This document shows, piece after piece, positions 45,404 through 57,649 of a stretch of DNA of 64,000 nucleotides (the stretch's first letter is position 1; the number at the start of each line of letters is the position of its first letter). Source of the DNA: a gamma proteobacterium symbiont of Taylorina sp. (GTDB taxonomy: Bacteria > Pseudomonadota > Gammaproteobacteria > GRL18); NCBI GenBank assembly GCA_025655455.1, contig JAHXIV010000037.1:62001-126000 (forward strand), written 5' to 3'. The translations under genes and the position numbers were made by a program. The notes under the pieces were generated by a model. That model did not search any database. It had not been told where the DNA came from and saw nothing but the letters and a program-made list of their open reading frames with translations.

Positions 45404-46039
45404 TTAAGCTACTATTATTATTGTTGCTCCACAAACTAGACAAAACATAAAAAAATTGGCCCATAAATCTTGTGAGTATAACTTAAGGGCGGTACCAGAT
45501 GATTTGTTCAGTATAGGGATAAAACCAAATTTAAAATAAAAAGCATTCAGTTCATCAAGTATTAAATGTATCAAACAACCAAAAAAAATTGTTAAAGCAG
45601 CCATAGTTGCAATTTGCTTTCCTGATGAACTAAAAAGCAGGTAAACCATCTCTGCAGAAAAAAAAGAAAATGGAATACTGTGCATGATGCCTCGATGCTT
45701 TGTCATTTTCTTAATCAGTTCACAGATGACATAGTTAATAATTAAATAACAAAGCGTAAAATAACTAATTAAAAACTCTGGTGATGTTGAATTTATAGCA
45801 CTTATAGTGTTTATCTTACTCAGCAGCAATGCCGGTATCAGTACCGATACCGAACCAGAAATCAGAGCCAGTGGTTTGCCTGAATCACTATCCAGATCGG
45901 GTAAAATACCGCCCAGAAGCCCCATGGTAAAGATTGCAAATGATTGAACAATATTAAGACCAAATGAAATCAGACTAATGGCTGAAAAAACTGACCCGAC
46001 AACAACACCCCCTACCAGGTGGGCTTTAAAATCAGCCAT
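45404..46039 (-). CDS. YdjM-like membrane-bound metal-dependent hydrolase
   Basis: 211 residues with about five to six membrane segments. It shows the family opening KAHLVGGVVVG, the acidic motif GGILPDLDSDSG and the histidine motif HRGIMHSIPF, expected metal ligands of the YdjM/DUF457 family (called membrane-bound metal-dependent hydrolases). Activity is not demonstrated for most members. It sits between the two CsgG-like genes on the same strand, with short gaps, so it is likely in their operon. Confidence 0.78.
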   Translation of the reverse strand: MADFKAHLVGGVVVGSVFSAISLISFGLNIVQSFAIFTMGLLGGILPDLDSDSGKPLALISGSVSVLIPALLLSKINTISAINSTSPEFLISYFTLCYLIINYVICELIKKMTKHRGIMHSIPFSFFSAEMVYLLFSSSGKQIATMAALTIFFGCLIHLILDELNAFYFKFGFIPILNKSSGTALKLYSQDLWANFFMFCLVCGATIIIVA

Positions 46040-46063
46040 TGTTTATTCATTAATCCTACACTT

Positions 46064-46945
46064 TTATTCACGGACAATATCACCTTTTTCTATCGGCTCA
46101 ACTGAATCTTTAAGTATTTCAGCCATAGTAAATTTAGGATTAACACGAGTGACTTTAATTTTACCGACTTCAGTTTCTGCAGAACCAAGACTTTCACCCG
46201 TATCCGGATCGATCAGCTCAATACCAGGACGAAAAACTTTTAAGACATCCCCTTTCTTTAAAGCACCATCTTTACCACGGTTAATCCAGACCTGCTGACC
46301 TTGTACATTCAAAATTCTCATCGGGTAAACCGCATCAACTAACTGATCGGTCATCTGAGCGGCTATTTTTTTCGCCATTTTAGTAAAGTGAATACTATTG
46401 GGAGCACCTCCTCTACCATTAACCACTTGTTTTTTTGTTGCGAAAGAAGCCTTAAGATAAAAAGTAGTTTTTATGCCTCCCGTTGAAGTGTCAATAATTT
46501 GAGCATTGACTTCCAGCATTCCGGAATCCACTCGAAGATATTTATTGCTCAGGTTTGGAACAGGTTTGCTTGAACGGTAAAATTTAAAATCCTGTACCGT
46601 AGGTAGAATAAGGAAATTTGCATTTTTTATTTGACCTTCAGCTGCAGCATTACCCGCGGTTAAATCTGATTTAGCGAATTCCTGCTCTTCACGAATATCC
46701 TGCAATACCTCTTTTTTACGACTGACCAGGGTAAATTTACGATTTTTCTGAATGGAAGCCTCCATCTCATCCCATAAAGTGCTCAGATTAAGAAATTTTT
46801 TACTATATTTACTGACACCTTCTCCTATTTTAGCTTTTTTTATTGCCACCACAGGCTTTGCTCTTGGTGCGGCATAAGCAGACAATGTAACAAAACAAAA
46901 GATCGCCAAAAGCCCGGATAAAAAGAGTTTATTCTTATTTTTCAT
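46064..46945 (-). CDS. CsgG-like protein, single module
   Basis: 293 residues from ATG 46945 (MKNKNKLFLSGLLAIF, GGA seven bases upstream; a TTG at 46957 is also in frame). Signal peptide to about residue 25. CsgG-like part about 40-190 (TLWDEMEASIQKNRKFTLVSRKK), then the beta module VWINRGKDGALKKGDVLKVFRPG ... DPDTGESLGSAE, closely like the third module of the 931-codon neighbour. The pair probably arose by duplication. Confidence 0.75.
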   Translation of the reverse strand: MKNKNKLFLSGLLAIFCFVTLSAYAAPRAKPVVAIKKAKIGEGVSKYSKKFLNLSTLWDEMEASIQKNRKFTLVSRKKEVLQDIREEQEFAKSDLTAGNAAAEGQIKNANFLILPTVQDFKFYRSSKPVPNLSNKYLRVDSGMLEVNAQIIDTSTGGIKTTFYLKASFATKKQVVNGRGGAPNSIHFTKMAKKIAAQMTDQLVDAVYPMRILNVQGQQVWINRGKDGALKKGDVLKVFRPGIELIDPDTGESLGSAETEVGKIKVTRVNPKFTMAEILKDSVEPIEKGDIVRE

Positions 46946-47048
46946 AAATTTTTCCAAAGTTTAATCGATATTAAATCGCATTTATTCTATAGTGATCTAA
47001 TGGTATTTTCTATACTAAGCTCATTTATTTTTCTTATTTCAACAAAAT

Positions 47049-49154
47049 TTACTCAATTGTTCTGACTAAGCGAAAACCAACACGATCTATTTTTTTATTC
47101 TGAGTGAAACCATAGCGTGCAGCTGATCTATTCTGAGAAAGAGTATCGCCCCAATTTCCACCTTTTACAGCACGTTTATTCCCCACAGATGCTCCTTTTG
47201 GATCAGTAACATCCCTGGTCGACAAACTACCATACTTATCATGAGTCCATTCCCAGACGTTGCCAATCATATCATACAAGCCCCATGGGTTTGCCTGCTT
47301 CATACCAACAGGGTGAGTACCACAACGTACCGCTGGAAATTCTTTTTCATCCCAATCTTCACAATAGCGCCCGCCTTTATATTTCACCCCGCTATTACCA
47401 CTATACCAGGCAATCTTATTCAGGTTGGTGGCCTTATTTTGACCCAGTAACTCAGAATCTCCCATATAAGTTGATAAACTGCTTCCAGCCCGTGCTGCAT
47501 ATTCCCATTCTGCCTCAGTGGGTAAGCGATATTTTTGACCCGTTTGCAGATTAAGTTTAATAATAAATCCCTGAATTTCATCCCAGCTTACTCTTTCTAC
47601 AGGGCAGTTACTACCACAGCCTTTAAAAAAGGCTGGATTATAACCCATCACTTTTTGCCATTGTGCCTGGGTAACTTCAAACTTTCCAATCCAGAAATCT
47701 TTACTAAGACAAACCTGATGCTCTTTTTCATCATTTAATCGTCCTTCTTCTAAAAATGGACTGCCCATGCTAAAGCAATCTGATTTAACCTGTACAAAAG
47801 GCATGTTAATGATTACTTCAACTTTCTCATTGACAACACCACCAAGGTTTTGAGCAACAACTTCAATAGTTGGTATTTTGTCATTAGCAGGAGTTTGTAT
47901 TAGTTCCGGCTCTGGTAATTTAATCTGATTAAGTAGTTTAAGATCAGGTGCTGTAGAACGGGTATTATTAGCAATTTTACTACTGGCCTGTAATGTAAAC
48001 TGTATATTCAAATGTTGTTCAGGTTCTACTTTTATTTTTTTAGTTATCGTATCAAAACCTGATTTACTAATTTCAATACTGTATTCATTAGGTTCAAGAC
48101 TAAATGTTGACTGGCTCGTACCCCGCTTTTCACCATTAATTTTAATACTATCACCAAAAACATTAGAACTAATTGTGAGCATACCATTGCCCATTTGTTT
48201 TAATTTTTCCCTTGCAATTAAACTAAAATTACCTTCAGGATATTTTTTTAGATAAGCTTCATACAAACTGTGCGTGGGATCATTTTGCACAGTTTTCCAA
48301 AAGTCCAATTCAAATTGATCAGATGAATAATAATGACCAGATACAATCACTTTATCAGATTCCAGAGCTTCAACAAAAAGAAATTCCCCCAATAATGAAG
48401 AATTTTCCCAGGGCACTTGCCTACCCTCAGAGTTCTGTACAACAGAGACCCTGACTTTTTTGAACATTTGTTCAATCGTCAAGCCTGGAATATTAATATT
48501 TTCTAAGAGATATTGAGTATAGAGGCCATTCTTACCTGAGCCATCTGCTGCAACATTTCCCGGTGCTGTTGCATAGGCAATAAAAGAGGCTGAGGGGGCT
48601 TTAATAACAGCCAATCCCTGAGACGATGATGACTTTCGGAAACGTTTTGATAAAGGGTTATTACGGCAGGCATCCAGAACAACAATATTAATGCCATTTC
48701 CTGCAAATTCCATTTTTTGTAAAATACTTGATATAGAAATGGCCTGATTGATAACATCATCCTGGTCAGACATATTAGCACTGACGGGTATAAGATAATT
48801 AACACCATCAGCCTGTACTCCATGACCCGCATAATAAAAAAATCCAACATCAGATTTTTCTAACTGCTGACCAAATTCCTGCAGTTTTTGCCTGATTTGT
48901 GAACGAGACTGATCAACTGCAACTTCAACATTAAAACCCAGTTTTTCTAATGACATGGCAATATCTGATGCATCATTTACAGGATTTTTTAGTGCTAAAT
49001 CAGAATAATTACCATTTCCAATCACTAATGCAACTCGCTTTTCAACAGCATAAGCATTCGTAATAGCCATGCTGAAAAAAAATAGTAATAATAATGAAAA
49101 TTTACCCAGACTAATAAGCTTGAAAGATAAATTACTTTTTAACATCAAATCCAT
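47049..49154 (-). CDS. Caspase-like peptidase fused to PEGA and FGE-sulfatase domains
   Basis: 701 residues. Signal or membrane segment about 12-37. A peptidase C14 (caspase-like) domain at 38-260 with the catalytic dyad His111 (YYAGHG) and Cys163 (VLDACRNNP). A PEGA domain at about 330-395 (SIKINGEKRGTS...SIEISKSGF). A formylglycine-generating-enzyme-like domain at 450-700 (FWIGKFEVTQAQWQKVMGYNP, RLPTEAEWEYAARAG, GNVWEWTHD, RVGFRLVR). Caspase-FGE fusions are known in bacteria, but the substrate is unknown. A Met at 49145 is an alternative start. First gene of the minus-strand envelope series, 45 bp after truD. Confidence 0.88.
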   Translation of the reverse strand: MDLMLKSNLSFKLISLGKFSLLLLFFFSMAITNAYAVEKRVALVIGNGNYSDLALKNPVNDASDIAMSLEKLGFNVEVAVDQSRSQIRQKLQEFGQQLEKSDVGFFYYAGHGVQADGVNYLIPVSANMSDQDDVINQAISISSILQKMEFAGNGINIVVLDACRNNPLSKRFRKSSSSQGLAVIKAPSASFIAYATAPGNVAADGSGKNGLYTQYLLENINIPGLTIEQMFKKVRVSVVQNSEGRQVPWENSSLLGEFLFVEALESDKVIVSGHYYSSDQFELDFWKTVQNDPTHSLYEAYLKKYPEGNFSLIAREKLKQMGNGMLTISSNVFGDSIKINGEKRGTSQSTFSLEPNEYSIEISKSGFDTITKKIKVEPEQHLNIQFTLQASSKIANNTRSTAPDLKLLNQIKLPEPELIQTPANDKIPTIEVVAQNLGGVVNEKVEVIINMPFVQVKSDCFSMGSPFLEEGRLNDEKEHQVCLSKDFWIGKFEVTQAQWQKVMGYNPAFFKGCGSNCPVERVSWDEIQGFIIKLNLQTGQKYRLPTEAEWEYAARAGSSLSTYMGDSELLGQNKATNLNKIAWYSGNSGVKYKGGRYCEDWDEKEFPAVRCGTHPVGMKQANPWGLYDMIGNVWEWTHDKYGSLSTRDVTDPKGASVGNKRAVKGGNWGDTLSQNRSAARYGFTQNKKIDRVGFRLVRTIE

Positions 49155-49199
49155 TAAATTAATACCTTTAAAAAATTGTTGTATCAGCTTCTAATTCAT

Positions 49200-50261
49200 T
49201 TAAAACTGAACAATTTCACGCAGGACTGTTGTCGCATAACAACCACTTGGCAATGAAAAGGATAAAGTACTATTTTGAGGAGAATGACTCACCAATAAAT
49301 CTCGTGGAAAAAGTCTTGCTGCACGACGCTCTTGTTTTAGACCCTGCATTTCAAGTCCTCGACACCAGTTAGATAAATTTTCAGACTTTTCCTGCTCTAA
49401 TTCTAATAATTGTTTTTCAGAACTTAAACACCCTCTCCCCCACAATACACTTGTCGGGTGAATATCACCCTGCATAAATCTTTCTAATAATTCATCATCA
49501 ATAATACCAGCTGAAAAAAATGAATGAGTACCATCTAACATCATAACTTCACCTGTTAACAATTCATTCCAGCCAATTTTTTCTATTCTTTGTGAAAGCA
49601 TATAATTAAAAACCATAGAACGAGCAGCGGAAAGTATGATCCCTCTTTCTGCCCGTTTTTTTATTTTATGTCCATTCCTAAACCATAAAACGGCACGGAA
49701 TAAATTATTATAGTCATGCCCAAAACGTTGTTGTGCAAAATAATTAGGCACACCCGAATTCTTTATTTGCTCGATTCGAGCATCAATTTCTACTCTATAT
49801 TTTTGTTCAATACCTTTCAGAACTATCTGAAAACTATTATATTTAATAGAACCCCGTTTCAATTTTTTACGATGATAGGTCTTTTTTATAATTTTACACC
49901 CGACCACATCAAAATTATCCCAATCAGGCTCTTCAATTCCTTCCAGATTAACGCTCAGCCATTGATAAGTGACTGCATTTCTATCCTTTAGTCCGGCATA
50001 GCCAATATTACGGGTTTCTGTCCCAACAAAGCGAGCTAATTGTCTAACTAACCATTCTGTATTGGTATTAATTTTTTCAATATACAAAAAGGCATGAGTA
50101 CCCTCACCCTCAGGTTCAAAACTCAGAGTTTCCCGAACAATAAAATCTGCTGAATTCAGCTTAAATTGAGCAGATGCTTCCGGTCTACCATAAACATAGA
50201 CCAGATCTTCAACTTTTACAATAGCATATTGTTCATCTGATAGCTCTACAGTTTCTGTCAT
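49200..50261 (-). CDS. truD: tRNA pseudouridine(13) synthase
   Basis: 353 residues, normal length. Makes pseudouridine 13 in tRNA(Glu). The catalytic Asp is in AGLKDRNAVTYQWLSV; VREtL-type start (DFIVRETLSFEPEGEGTHAFLYIEK) and NYFAQQRFGHDYNNL are diagnostic. The start overlaps ispF by 4 bp, the widespread ftsB-ispD-ispF-truD order. Confidence 0.96.
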   Translation of the reverse strand: MTETVELSDEQYAIVKVEDLVYVYGRPEASAQFKLNSADFIVRETLSFEPEGEGTHAFLYIEKINTNTEWLVRQLARFVGTETRNIGYAGLKDRNAVTYQWLSVNLEGIEEPDWDNFDVVGCKIIKKTYHRKKLKRGSIKYNSFQIVLKGIEQKYRVEIDARIEQIKNSGVPNYFAQQRFGHDYNNLFRAVLWFRNGHKIKKRAERGIILSAARSMVFNYMLSQRIEKIGWNELLTGEVMMLDGTHSFFSAGIIDDELLERFMQGDIHPTSVLWGRGCLSSEKQLLELEQEKSENLSNWCRGLEMQGLKQERRAARLFPRDLLVSHSPQNSTLSFSLPSGCYATTVLREIVQF

Positions 50262-50824
50262 ACTTTATCCTGAAGAAAAGTTTGAATACATACCACTACA
50301 TGGGCAGCAATACCTTCTTTTCGACCCGTAAAACCCATTTTTTCAGTAGTAGTCGCTTTAATATTAATTTGCGATAAATCAATTTTAAGATCATCTGCCA
50401 GACATAGGCACATCGCTTCAATATAGGGGGACATTTTAGGTGTCTGAGCTATAATCGTCATATCAACATTAGAGATTTCATATTGCCTGTCAAACACGGA
50501 TTGCATCACTTTTCTCAATAAAATACGACTGTCAATATTTTTAAATTCTGCAGAGCTATCTGGAAAGTGTTTACCAATATCGCCTAATGCCAGAGCACCT
50601 AATAATGCATCACATAAGGCATGTATTAAAACATCACCATCAGAATGAGCTATCAAATCATGTGTATGGGGAATTTTTACACCACCAATAATGATAGCTG
50701 TATCATTTTCTTTGCTTACATTTGGATATTCATCTACACTCAAAGAAACATCAGCAATATCAGTAGTCGTTATAAACTCATCAGAAAACCGATGTGCATC
50801 ATAACCATGGCCAATTCTGATCAT
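50258..50824 (-). CDS. ispF: 2-C-methyl-D-erythritol 2,4-cyclodiphosphate synthase
   Basis: 188 residues; the family is usually about 160. MEP pathway enzyme with zinc ligands in GHGYDAHRF and IAHSDGDVLIHALCDALLGA; KATTTEKMGFTGRKEGIAAHV closes the domain. An insertion of about 28 residues after DAHRF (residues 14-44, TTTDIADVSLSVDEYPNV...) explains the length and is unusual. Overlaps truD by 4 bp. Confidence 0.94.
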   Translation of the reverse strand: MIRIGHGYDAHRFSDEFITTTDIADVSLSVDEYPNVSKENDTAIIIGGVKIPHTHDLIAHSDGDVLIHALCDALLGALALGDIGKHFPDSSAEFKNIDSRILLRKVMQSVFDRQYEISNVDMTIIAQTPKMSPYIEAMCLCLADDLKIDLSQINIKATTTEKMGFTGRKEGIAAHVVVCIQTFLQDKV

Positions 50825-50897
50825 ATTTTCTTCCTCTCATCAGACAACTCACTGTTGCGGTATAGTTTTTTATCACTTATTATTGCGGTTAATAGCA

Positions 50898-51647
50898 TCA
50901 ATGCTGAGCTAGGAATAATTCAGCTAATTGCAAATCACCCGGATGAGTAATTTTAATATTTGTAGGTGAACCCTCAAGCATTTTAGGTTTTAAACCCCAC
51001 AACTCTATTGCTGAAGCATCATCAGTCACCAGTTCTTTATTCTTTATTGCCTGTTCAAGAGAGTCCAGCAACAATTTTAAAGGAAACATTTGTGGCGTTA
51101 GTGCACGCCATAATTCACTTCGCTCAACTGTCTCCAGCACCTTATCTTCACTATTACAGCGTTTAACAGTATCAGCCACAGGCAAGCCCAATAAACCGCC
51201 TTCAGCAGTATCACTAAGTTGTTCAATCAGAAAGTCAATATCATCAGTTTTAAGACAAGGTCGGGCGGCATCATGTACCAGAACCCAATCCGTTCCTTTT
51301 AGATTATAACAATCTCGCTGCAAATAGAGTTCATGTAAGGCATTCAGTACCGAATAACAACGTTCTTCACCTCCAGGCGCAACAATTATCGGCTTCTTAT
51401 CCATCGAGCTGTTATGAATATTATTGACAAATATATCCTGCCAATAAGGATCCCCTTCAGTGACAGCAACAACAATACCGGTAATTTTAGGATGGTGTAA
51501 AAAAATGGAGAGTGTCTGTTCTAAAACAGTTTTACCCGCCAGAGGTAAATATTGTTTGGGGATATGACTGCCCATCCTTTTACCTACCCCGGCAGCAGGA
51601 ATAACAACCCAGTATTGTTTCTCGGTGATTGCAGAAAGAGTTGTCAT
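50898..51647 (-). CDS. ispD: 2-C-methyl-D-erythritol 4-phosphate cytidylyltransferase
   Basis: 249 residues. Cytidylyl transfer in the MEP pathway. The CTP loop is PAAGVGKRMGSHIPKQYLPL, followed by VLVHDAARPC and VTDDASAIE. ATG overlaps the ftsB stop by 4 bp. The window thus holds dxs, ispD, ispF and ispA, covering much of isoprenoid precursor synthesis. Confidence 0.96.
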   Translation of the reverse strand: MTTLSAITEKQYWVVIPAAGVGKRMGSHIPKQYLPLAGKTVLEQTLSIFLHHPKITGIVVAVTEGDPYWQDIFVNNIHNSSMDKKPIIVAPGGEERCYSVLNALHELYLQRDCYNLKGTDWVLVHDAARPCLKTDDIDFLIEQLSDTAEGGLLGLPVADTVKRCNSEDKVLETVERSELWRALTPQMFPLKLLLDSLEQAIKNKELVTDDASAIELWGLKPKMLEGSPTNIKITHPGDLQLAELFLAQH

Positions 51648-51922
51648 TTTTTAGTTTCAGTCACATGAAAAAAAACTTCATTCTTCTGAATCATACCCAA
51701 CTCAGTCCGCGCTCGTTCTTCAATGGCATCCAGACCATCTTTTAAGTCAATCACCTCAGCCTGCAGTGCATCATTTCGTTCCCGCAGCTGCTGATTTTCT
51801 TTTTTCTGTCCCTGAATCGCAACTTCCAATTGCCTGGCTTCGTGGATACTGCCTTTACCAACCCAAAAATCATATTGTAATACCACTAACAGGATCAGTA
51901 AAAGTGCAATAACATAGTTCAT
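51644..51922 (-). CDS. ftsB: Cell division protein FtsB
   Basis: 92 residues from ATG 51922 (MNYVIALLLILLVVLQYDFW); a longer frame to 51970 starts inside the inverted repeat and is not used. One N-terminal membrane segment, then a periplasmic coiled coil (about 28-70) and the end ARTELGMIQKNEVFF typical of FtsB. It acts in the FtsQLB divisome complex. Four-bp overlap with ispD. Confidence 0.93.
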   Translation of the reverse strand: MNYVIALLLILLVVLQYDFWVGKGSIHEARQLEVAIQGQKKENQQLRERNDALQAEVIDLKDGLDAIEERARTELGMIQKNEVFFHVTETKK

Positions 51923-51935
51923 ATTGCATCCTCTT

Positions 51936-52012
51936 GGGGTCGGAGTCAAATGGAATACACTACTGAACATACATACATTCAGTACCTTAATGCCATTTGA
52001 CTCCGGCTCCGA
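51936..52012. repeat. Nested inverted repeat between eno and ftsB
   Basis: Outer arms GGAGTCAAATGG (51942-51953) and CCATTTGACTCC (51993-52004), 12 bp perfect and extendable. Inside them is a second palindrome TACTGAA (51961-51967)/TTCAGTA (51978-51984). It fills nearly the whole 104-bp gap and looks like a small REP or MITE-type element that also could end eno transcription. Confidence 0.8.
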
Positions 52013-52026
52013 TTTTACAGCTCTGG

Positions 52027-53325
<1,299 letters not shown>

Positions 53326-53367
53326 TTAATTTTTGTATTTAATTTTTTAGTTTAATAATCCGTATCA

Positions 53368-53472
53368 AGGAGTTTGGTATTCATTTCAGGGGTATATGCG
53401 ACATGGATGTCGCATCTAAGTCTACATGGATGTATTTACGGAGTCCCCTGAAAGGAAGACCATACTCCAAGG
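53368..53472. repeat. About 105-bp multi-hairpin element between kdsA and eno
   Basis: Outer arms AAGGAGTTTGGTAT (about 53368) and CCATACTCCAAGG (about 53460) are imperfect. Middle arms TTTCAGGGG (53384-53392) and CCCCTGAAA (53445-53453) are perfect. Inside are TGCGACATGGATGTCGCA (53397-53414) and TACATGGATGTA (53423-53434), both hairpin-forming. The nested structure is that of a non-coding MITE-like element. Confidence 0.8.
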
Positions 53473-53494
53473 TACGGTTTCTACTTTCCTACTA

Positions 53495-54327
53495 TTACAA
53501 CGTATCCTCTGCAAATGCTTTTGATTTAACCAACTGATCAATATCCATCAACATTTTTAATAAATCACTCATTTTATCTAATGGCCATGAATTTGGACCG
53601 TCACTTAATGCTTTGTCTGGATCAGGGTGAGTCTCCATAAATAATCCTGATACAGCACTGGCAACTGCGGCTCTTGCCAGAACAGGAACAAATTCACGAT
53701 TACCGCCTGAGCAACCACCTAAACCACCGGGTTGTTGTACTGAATGAGTTGCATCATAAACCACCGGGCATTCGGTCTCTCGCATTACAGCCAGAGAGCG
53801 CATATCTGACACCAGATTATTGTAGCCAAAACTGACCCCGCGTTCACAGGCCATAATGTGTTGATTACCCGTTTCTTTGGCTTTGTCTATGACATTTTTC
53901 ATATCCCAGGGAGCCAGAAACTGACCTTTTTTGATATTAACCGGTTTGCCTATAGCGGCAACATTCTTAATAAAATTAGTTTGACGGCATAAAAAAGCGG
54001 GAGTCTGCAGTACATCAACCACTTCTGAAATTTCATCCAGGGGGGTATCTTCATGAACATCAGTCAATAAAGGTAAATCAAATTCAGCTTTTACTTTGCG
54101 TAAAATTTCCAGCCCCTGAGCCATACCCGGACCTCGATAACTTTGACTGGAGGTTCGATTGGCTTTATCAAAAGAAGACTTATAAATAAAAGGGATTTGT
54201 AACGCCTCAGATATTTCTTTTAAATGTTCTGCCGTTGTAAAAGCCATTGTTTCACTTTCAATAACACAGGGGCCTGCAATTAAAAATAGAGGCTTATCTA
54301 AGCCAACTTCAAAGCCGCATAGATTCA

Positions 54328-54328
<1 letters not shown>
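53495..54328 (-). CDS. kdsA: 3-deoxy-D-manno-octulosonate 8-phosphate synthase
   Basis: 277 residues. Makes KDO-8-phosphate for lipopolysaccharide from arabinose 5-phosphate and PEP. Seen: [38 protein letters not shown], and [21 protein letters not shown]. Cys24 in GPC is at the place used by metal-dependent KDO8PS enzymes, but the diagnostic residues for metal dependence need alignment. Its ATG overlaps the pyrG stop by 1 bp. Shows the cell makes LPS. Confidence 0.96.
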
Positions 54329-55989
<1,661 letters not shown>

Positions 55990-56008
55990 TCATCTGGCTT
56001 TTACTCTA

Positions 56009-56090
56009 GAGCCTTCAGCCAAACTTGAATTTAGCCGCCATCATTTGTAGTAAAATTAAACTTCTACGAATGATGCTGGATAATTTAGGT
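56009..56090 (+). repeat. AGCCTTCAGCC-type hairpin repeat, full copy
   Basis: Starts GAGCCTTCAGCCAAACTTGAA and includes stem CATCATTTGTAG/CTACGAATGATG, the same layout as 34211-34290. It lies between tilS and pyrG, about 25 bp upstream of the pyrG start, so on the minus strand it would be in a transcript leader. Confidence 0.7.
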
Positions 56091-56123
56091 GACTTAGAAG
56101 GGGTTAAACTTAAAGCACGCATT

Positions 56124-57632
56124 TTACCGTTTTTTAATAGAAAATTCATCTGAATCTGAATTTATCCAGCAAATAATCAGGGAATCACCCTTATCACCTG
56201 AAGTTAGCGATTGATTTACAATATCATTACCAACCTGGATCAGCTCATCACCCCAGTAAATCAATGGCCGAAGATCTCTTTCCCAGGGAGGGATCCCCTG
56301 TTCCTGAAACCAATGTTTCAATGATTTTGACTGTCCGTTTAGTGTCGTACTAAAGCGTTCTCCACCTTTTCTGAATCGCAATATAATTTTTTCACTTAAT
56401 AATTTTTGTCGAATAAAGCCAGCTTTTTTAATACCACTGTCACTGGATGAAACGAGTTTAAGCAAACTATTGCTTTGTTTTAGTTCAAGGATCTGATCCT
56501 CCAGCAAAACAAAAGATTGATCTTTATCCGATGGCTTGTTTTTTCTCTCTGATAAATCAACATTGGTCGTATTAAGAAGATAGAGTTTATCTCTATATCT
56601 TCTGATTTGACAATGAAATGAGTCTCTTTTCCAGGCAACGAGTGGGACTCTGTCTTCACTGGCACCAATCACACTAATTACAATTTGTGCCAATATTTTT
56701 TTTGACGGCAAGGGGAAATGATTGATATTAATCCAGTGCCTGAGTACATTATTCAGACGGGCATATTGATAGTGCGGAGAATAGATTGAAGCATTTCTGT
56801 TTTTTGTCTCATGCATTTCAGTCAATGCACCGTCAATTAACAAGCAAGCAGGCTTTAAAAGTAACTTATCGTATTCAGTGACTTTTCTCTCATTGACAAA
56901 AAAAAGTGACTGAATATCATCCTCTGCCATTTTATCCAGAAGAAATTGGGATTCACCTAATAGTTCTGCAGACCTGGCAAAATTTTTCTGCACTGATGGC
57001 CAGCGTTTTTCCAGTAATGGAAAGACCGTATGGCGTATATGATTTCGTTCATAACGTTCTTCCCGGTTGCTTTCATCCTCTATCCATTGCAATTGATGTT
57101 GTTCAGCATAAGAAAGAATATCATGTTTCTTATAATCCAGCATGGGACGGCATAAATATCCTCCGGCAAAGTTTTTTATTCTCGGCATGGATGAAAGGCC
57201 TTTTGTACCACTGCCGCGTAGTAATTGTAATAGCAGAGTTTCAGCCTGATCATCTAAATGCTGAGCCGTTAACAAACATTCATTTTTTTCTAGTAATTGG
57301 CTAAAAGCCTGATAACGTGCAATTCTTGCTGATGCTTCCGGACTTTGTCGTTTTTTTGAGCTGCCATCCACTTCAATTATGGTCAGTGGGATATCCAGTT
57401 CAAAGCAGGTGTGCTGACAATGTACACCCCATTTTTTTGACTCAGAACTTAAGCCGTGATCAATATATACGGCATAAAAAGATTGTTTAAATCCACTGGG
57501 AGAATTTTTTAATTGAGCACAGAGATGCAATAAAACATGGGAGTCAATACCGCCGCTATAGGCAATTAAGAATTTTTCTACATTGGCCAGCTGATTGAGA
57601 TGAAAATGAAAAGCCTGAGGGGTAACAGACAT
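56124..57632 (-). CDS. tilS: tRNA(Ile)-lysidine synthase
   Basis: 502 residues. Modifies the wobble C of tRNA(Ile2) to lysidine, essential for AUA reading. The N-type PP-loop is LIAYSGGIDSHVLLHLC; LTAQHLDDQAETLLLQLLRGSG is the family hallmark. Middle and C-terminal substrate domains follow (FRKGGERF...KSLKHWFQEQGIPPWERD). Longer than the Escherichia coli protein (432) through loops near 260-320 and 360-400. Seventeen bp after accA. Confidence 0.95.
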   Translation of the reverse strand: MSVTPQAFHFHLNQLANVEKFLIAYSGGIDSHVLLHLCAQLKNSPSGFKQSFYAVYIDHGLSSESKKWGVHCQHTCFELDIPLTIIEVDGSSKKRQSPEASARIARYQAFSQLLEKNECLLTAQHLDDQAETLLLQLLRGSGTKGLSSMPRIKNFAGGYLCRPMLDYKKHDILSYAEQHQLQWIEDESNREERYERNHIRHTVFPLLEKRWPSVQKNFARSAELLGESQFLLDKMAEDDIQSLFFVNERKVTEYDKLLLKPACLLIDGALTEMHETKNRNASIYSPHYQYARLNNVLRHWININHFPLPSKKILAQIVISVIGASEDRVPLVAWKRDSFHCQIRRYRDKLYLLNTTNVDLSERKNKPSDKDQSFVLLEDQILELKQSNSLLKLVSSSDSGIKKAGFIRQKLLSEKIILRFRKGGERFSTTLNGQSKSLKHWFQEQGIPPWERDLRPLIYWGDELIQVGNDIVNQSLTSGDKGDSLIICWINSDSDEFSIKKR

Positions 57633-57649
57633 TCGCTATTCCCAGGCTG

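Noticed and set aside
51923-51970. Longer N-terminus for FtsB
   Set aside because: It would start inside an inverted repeat. ATG 51922 starts directly at the membrane segment as in other FtsB proteins.
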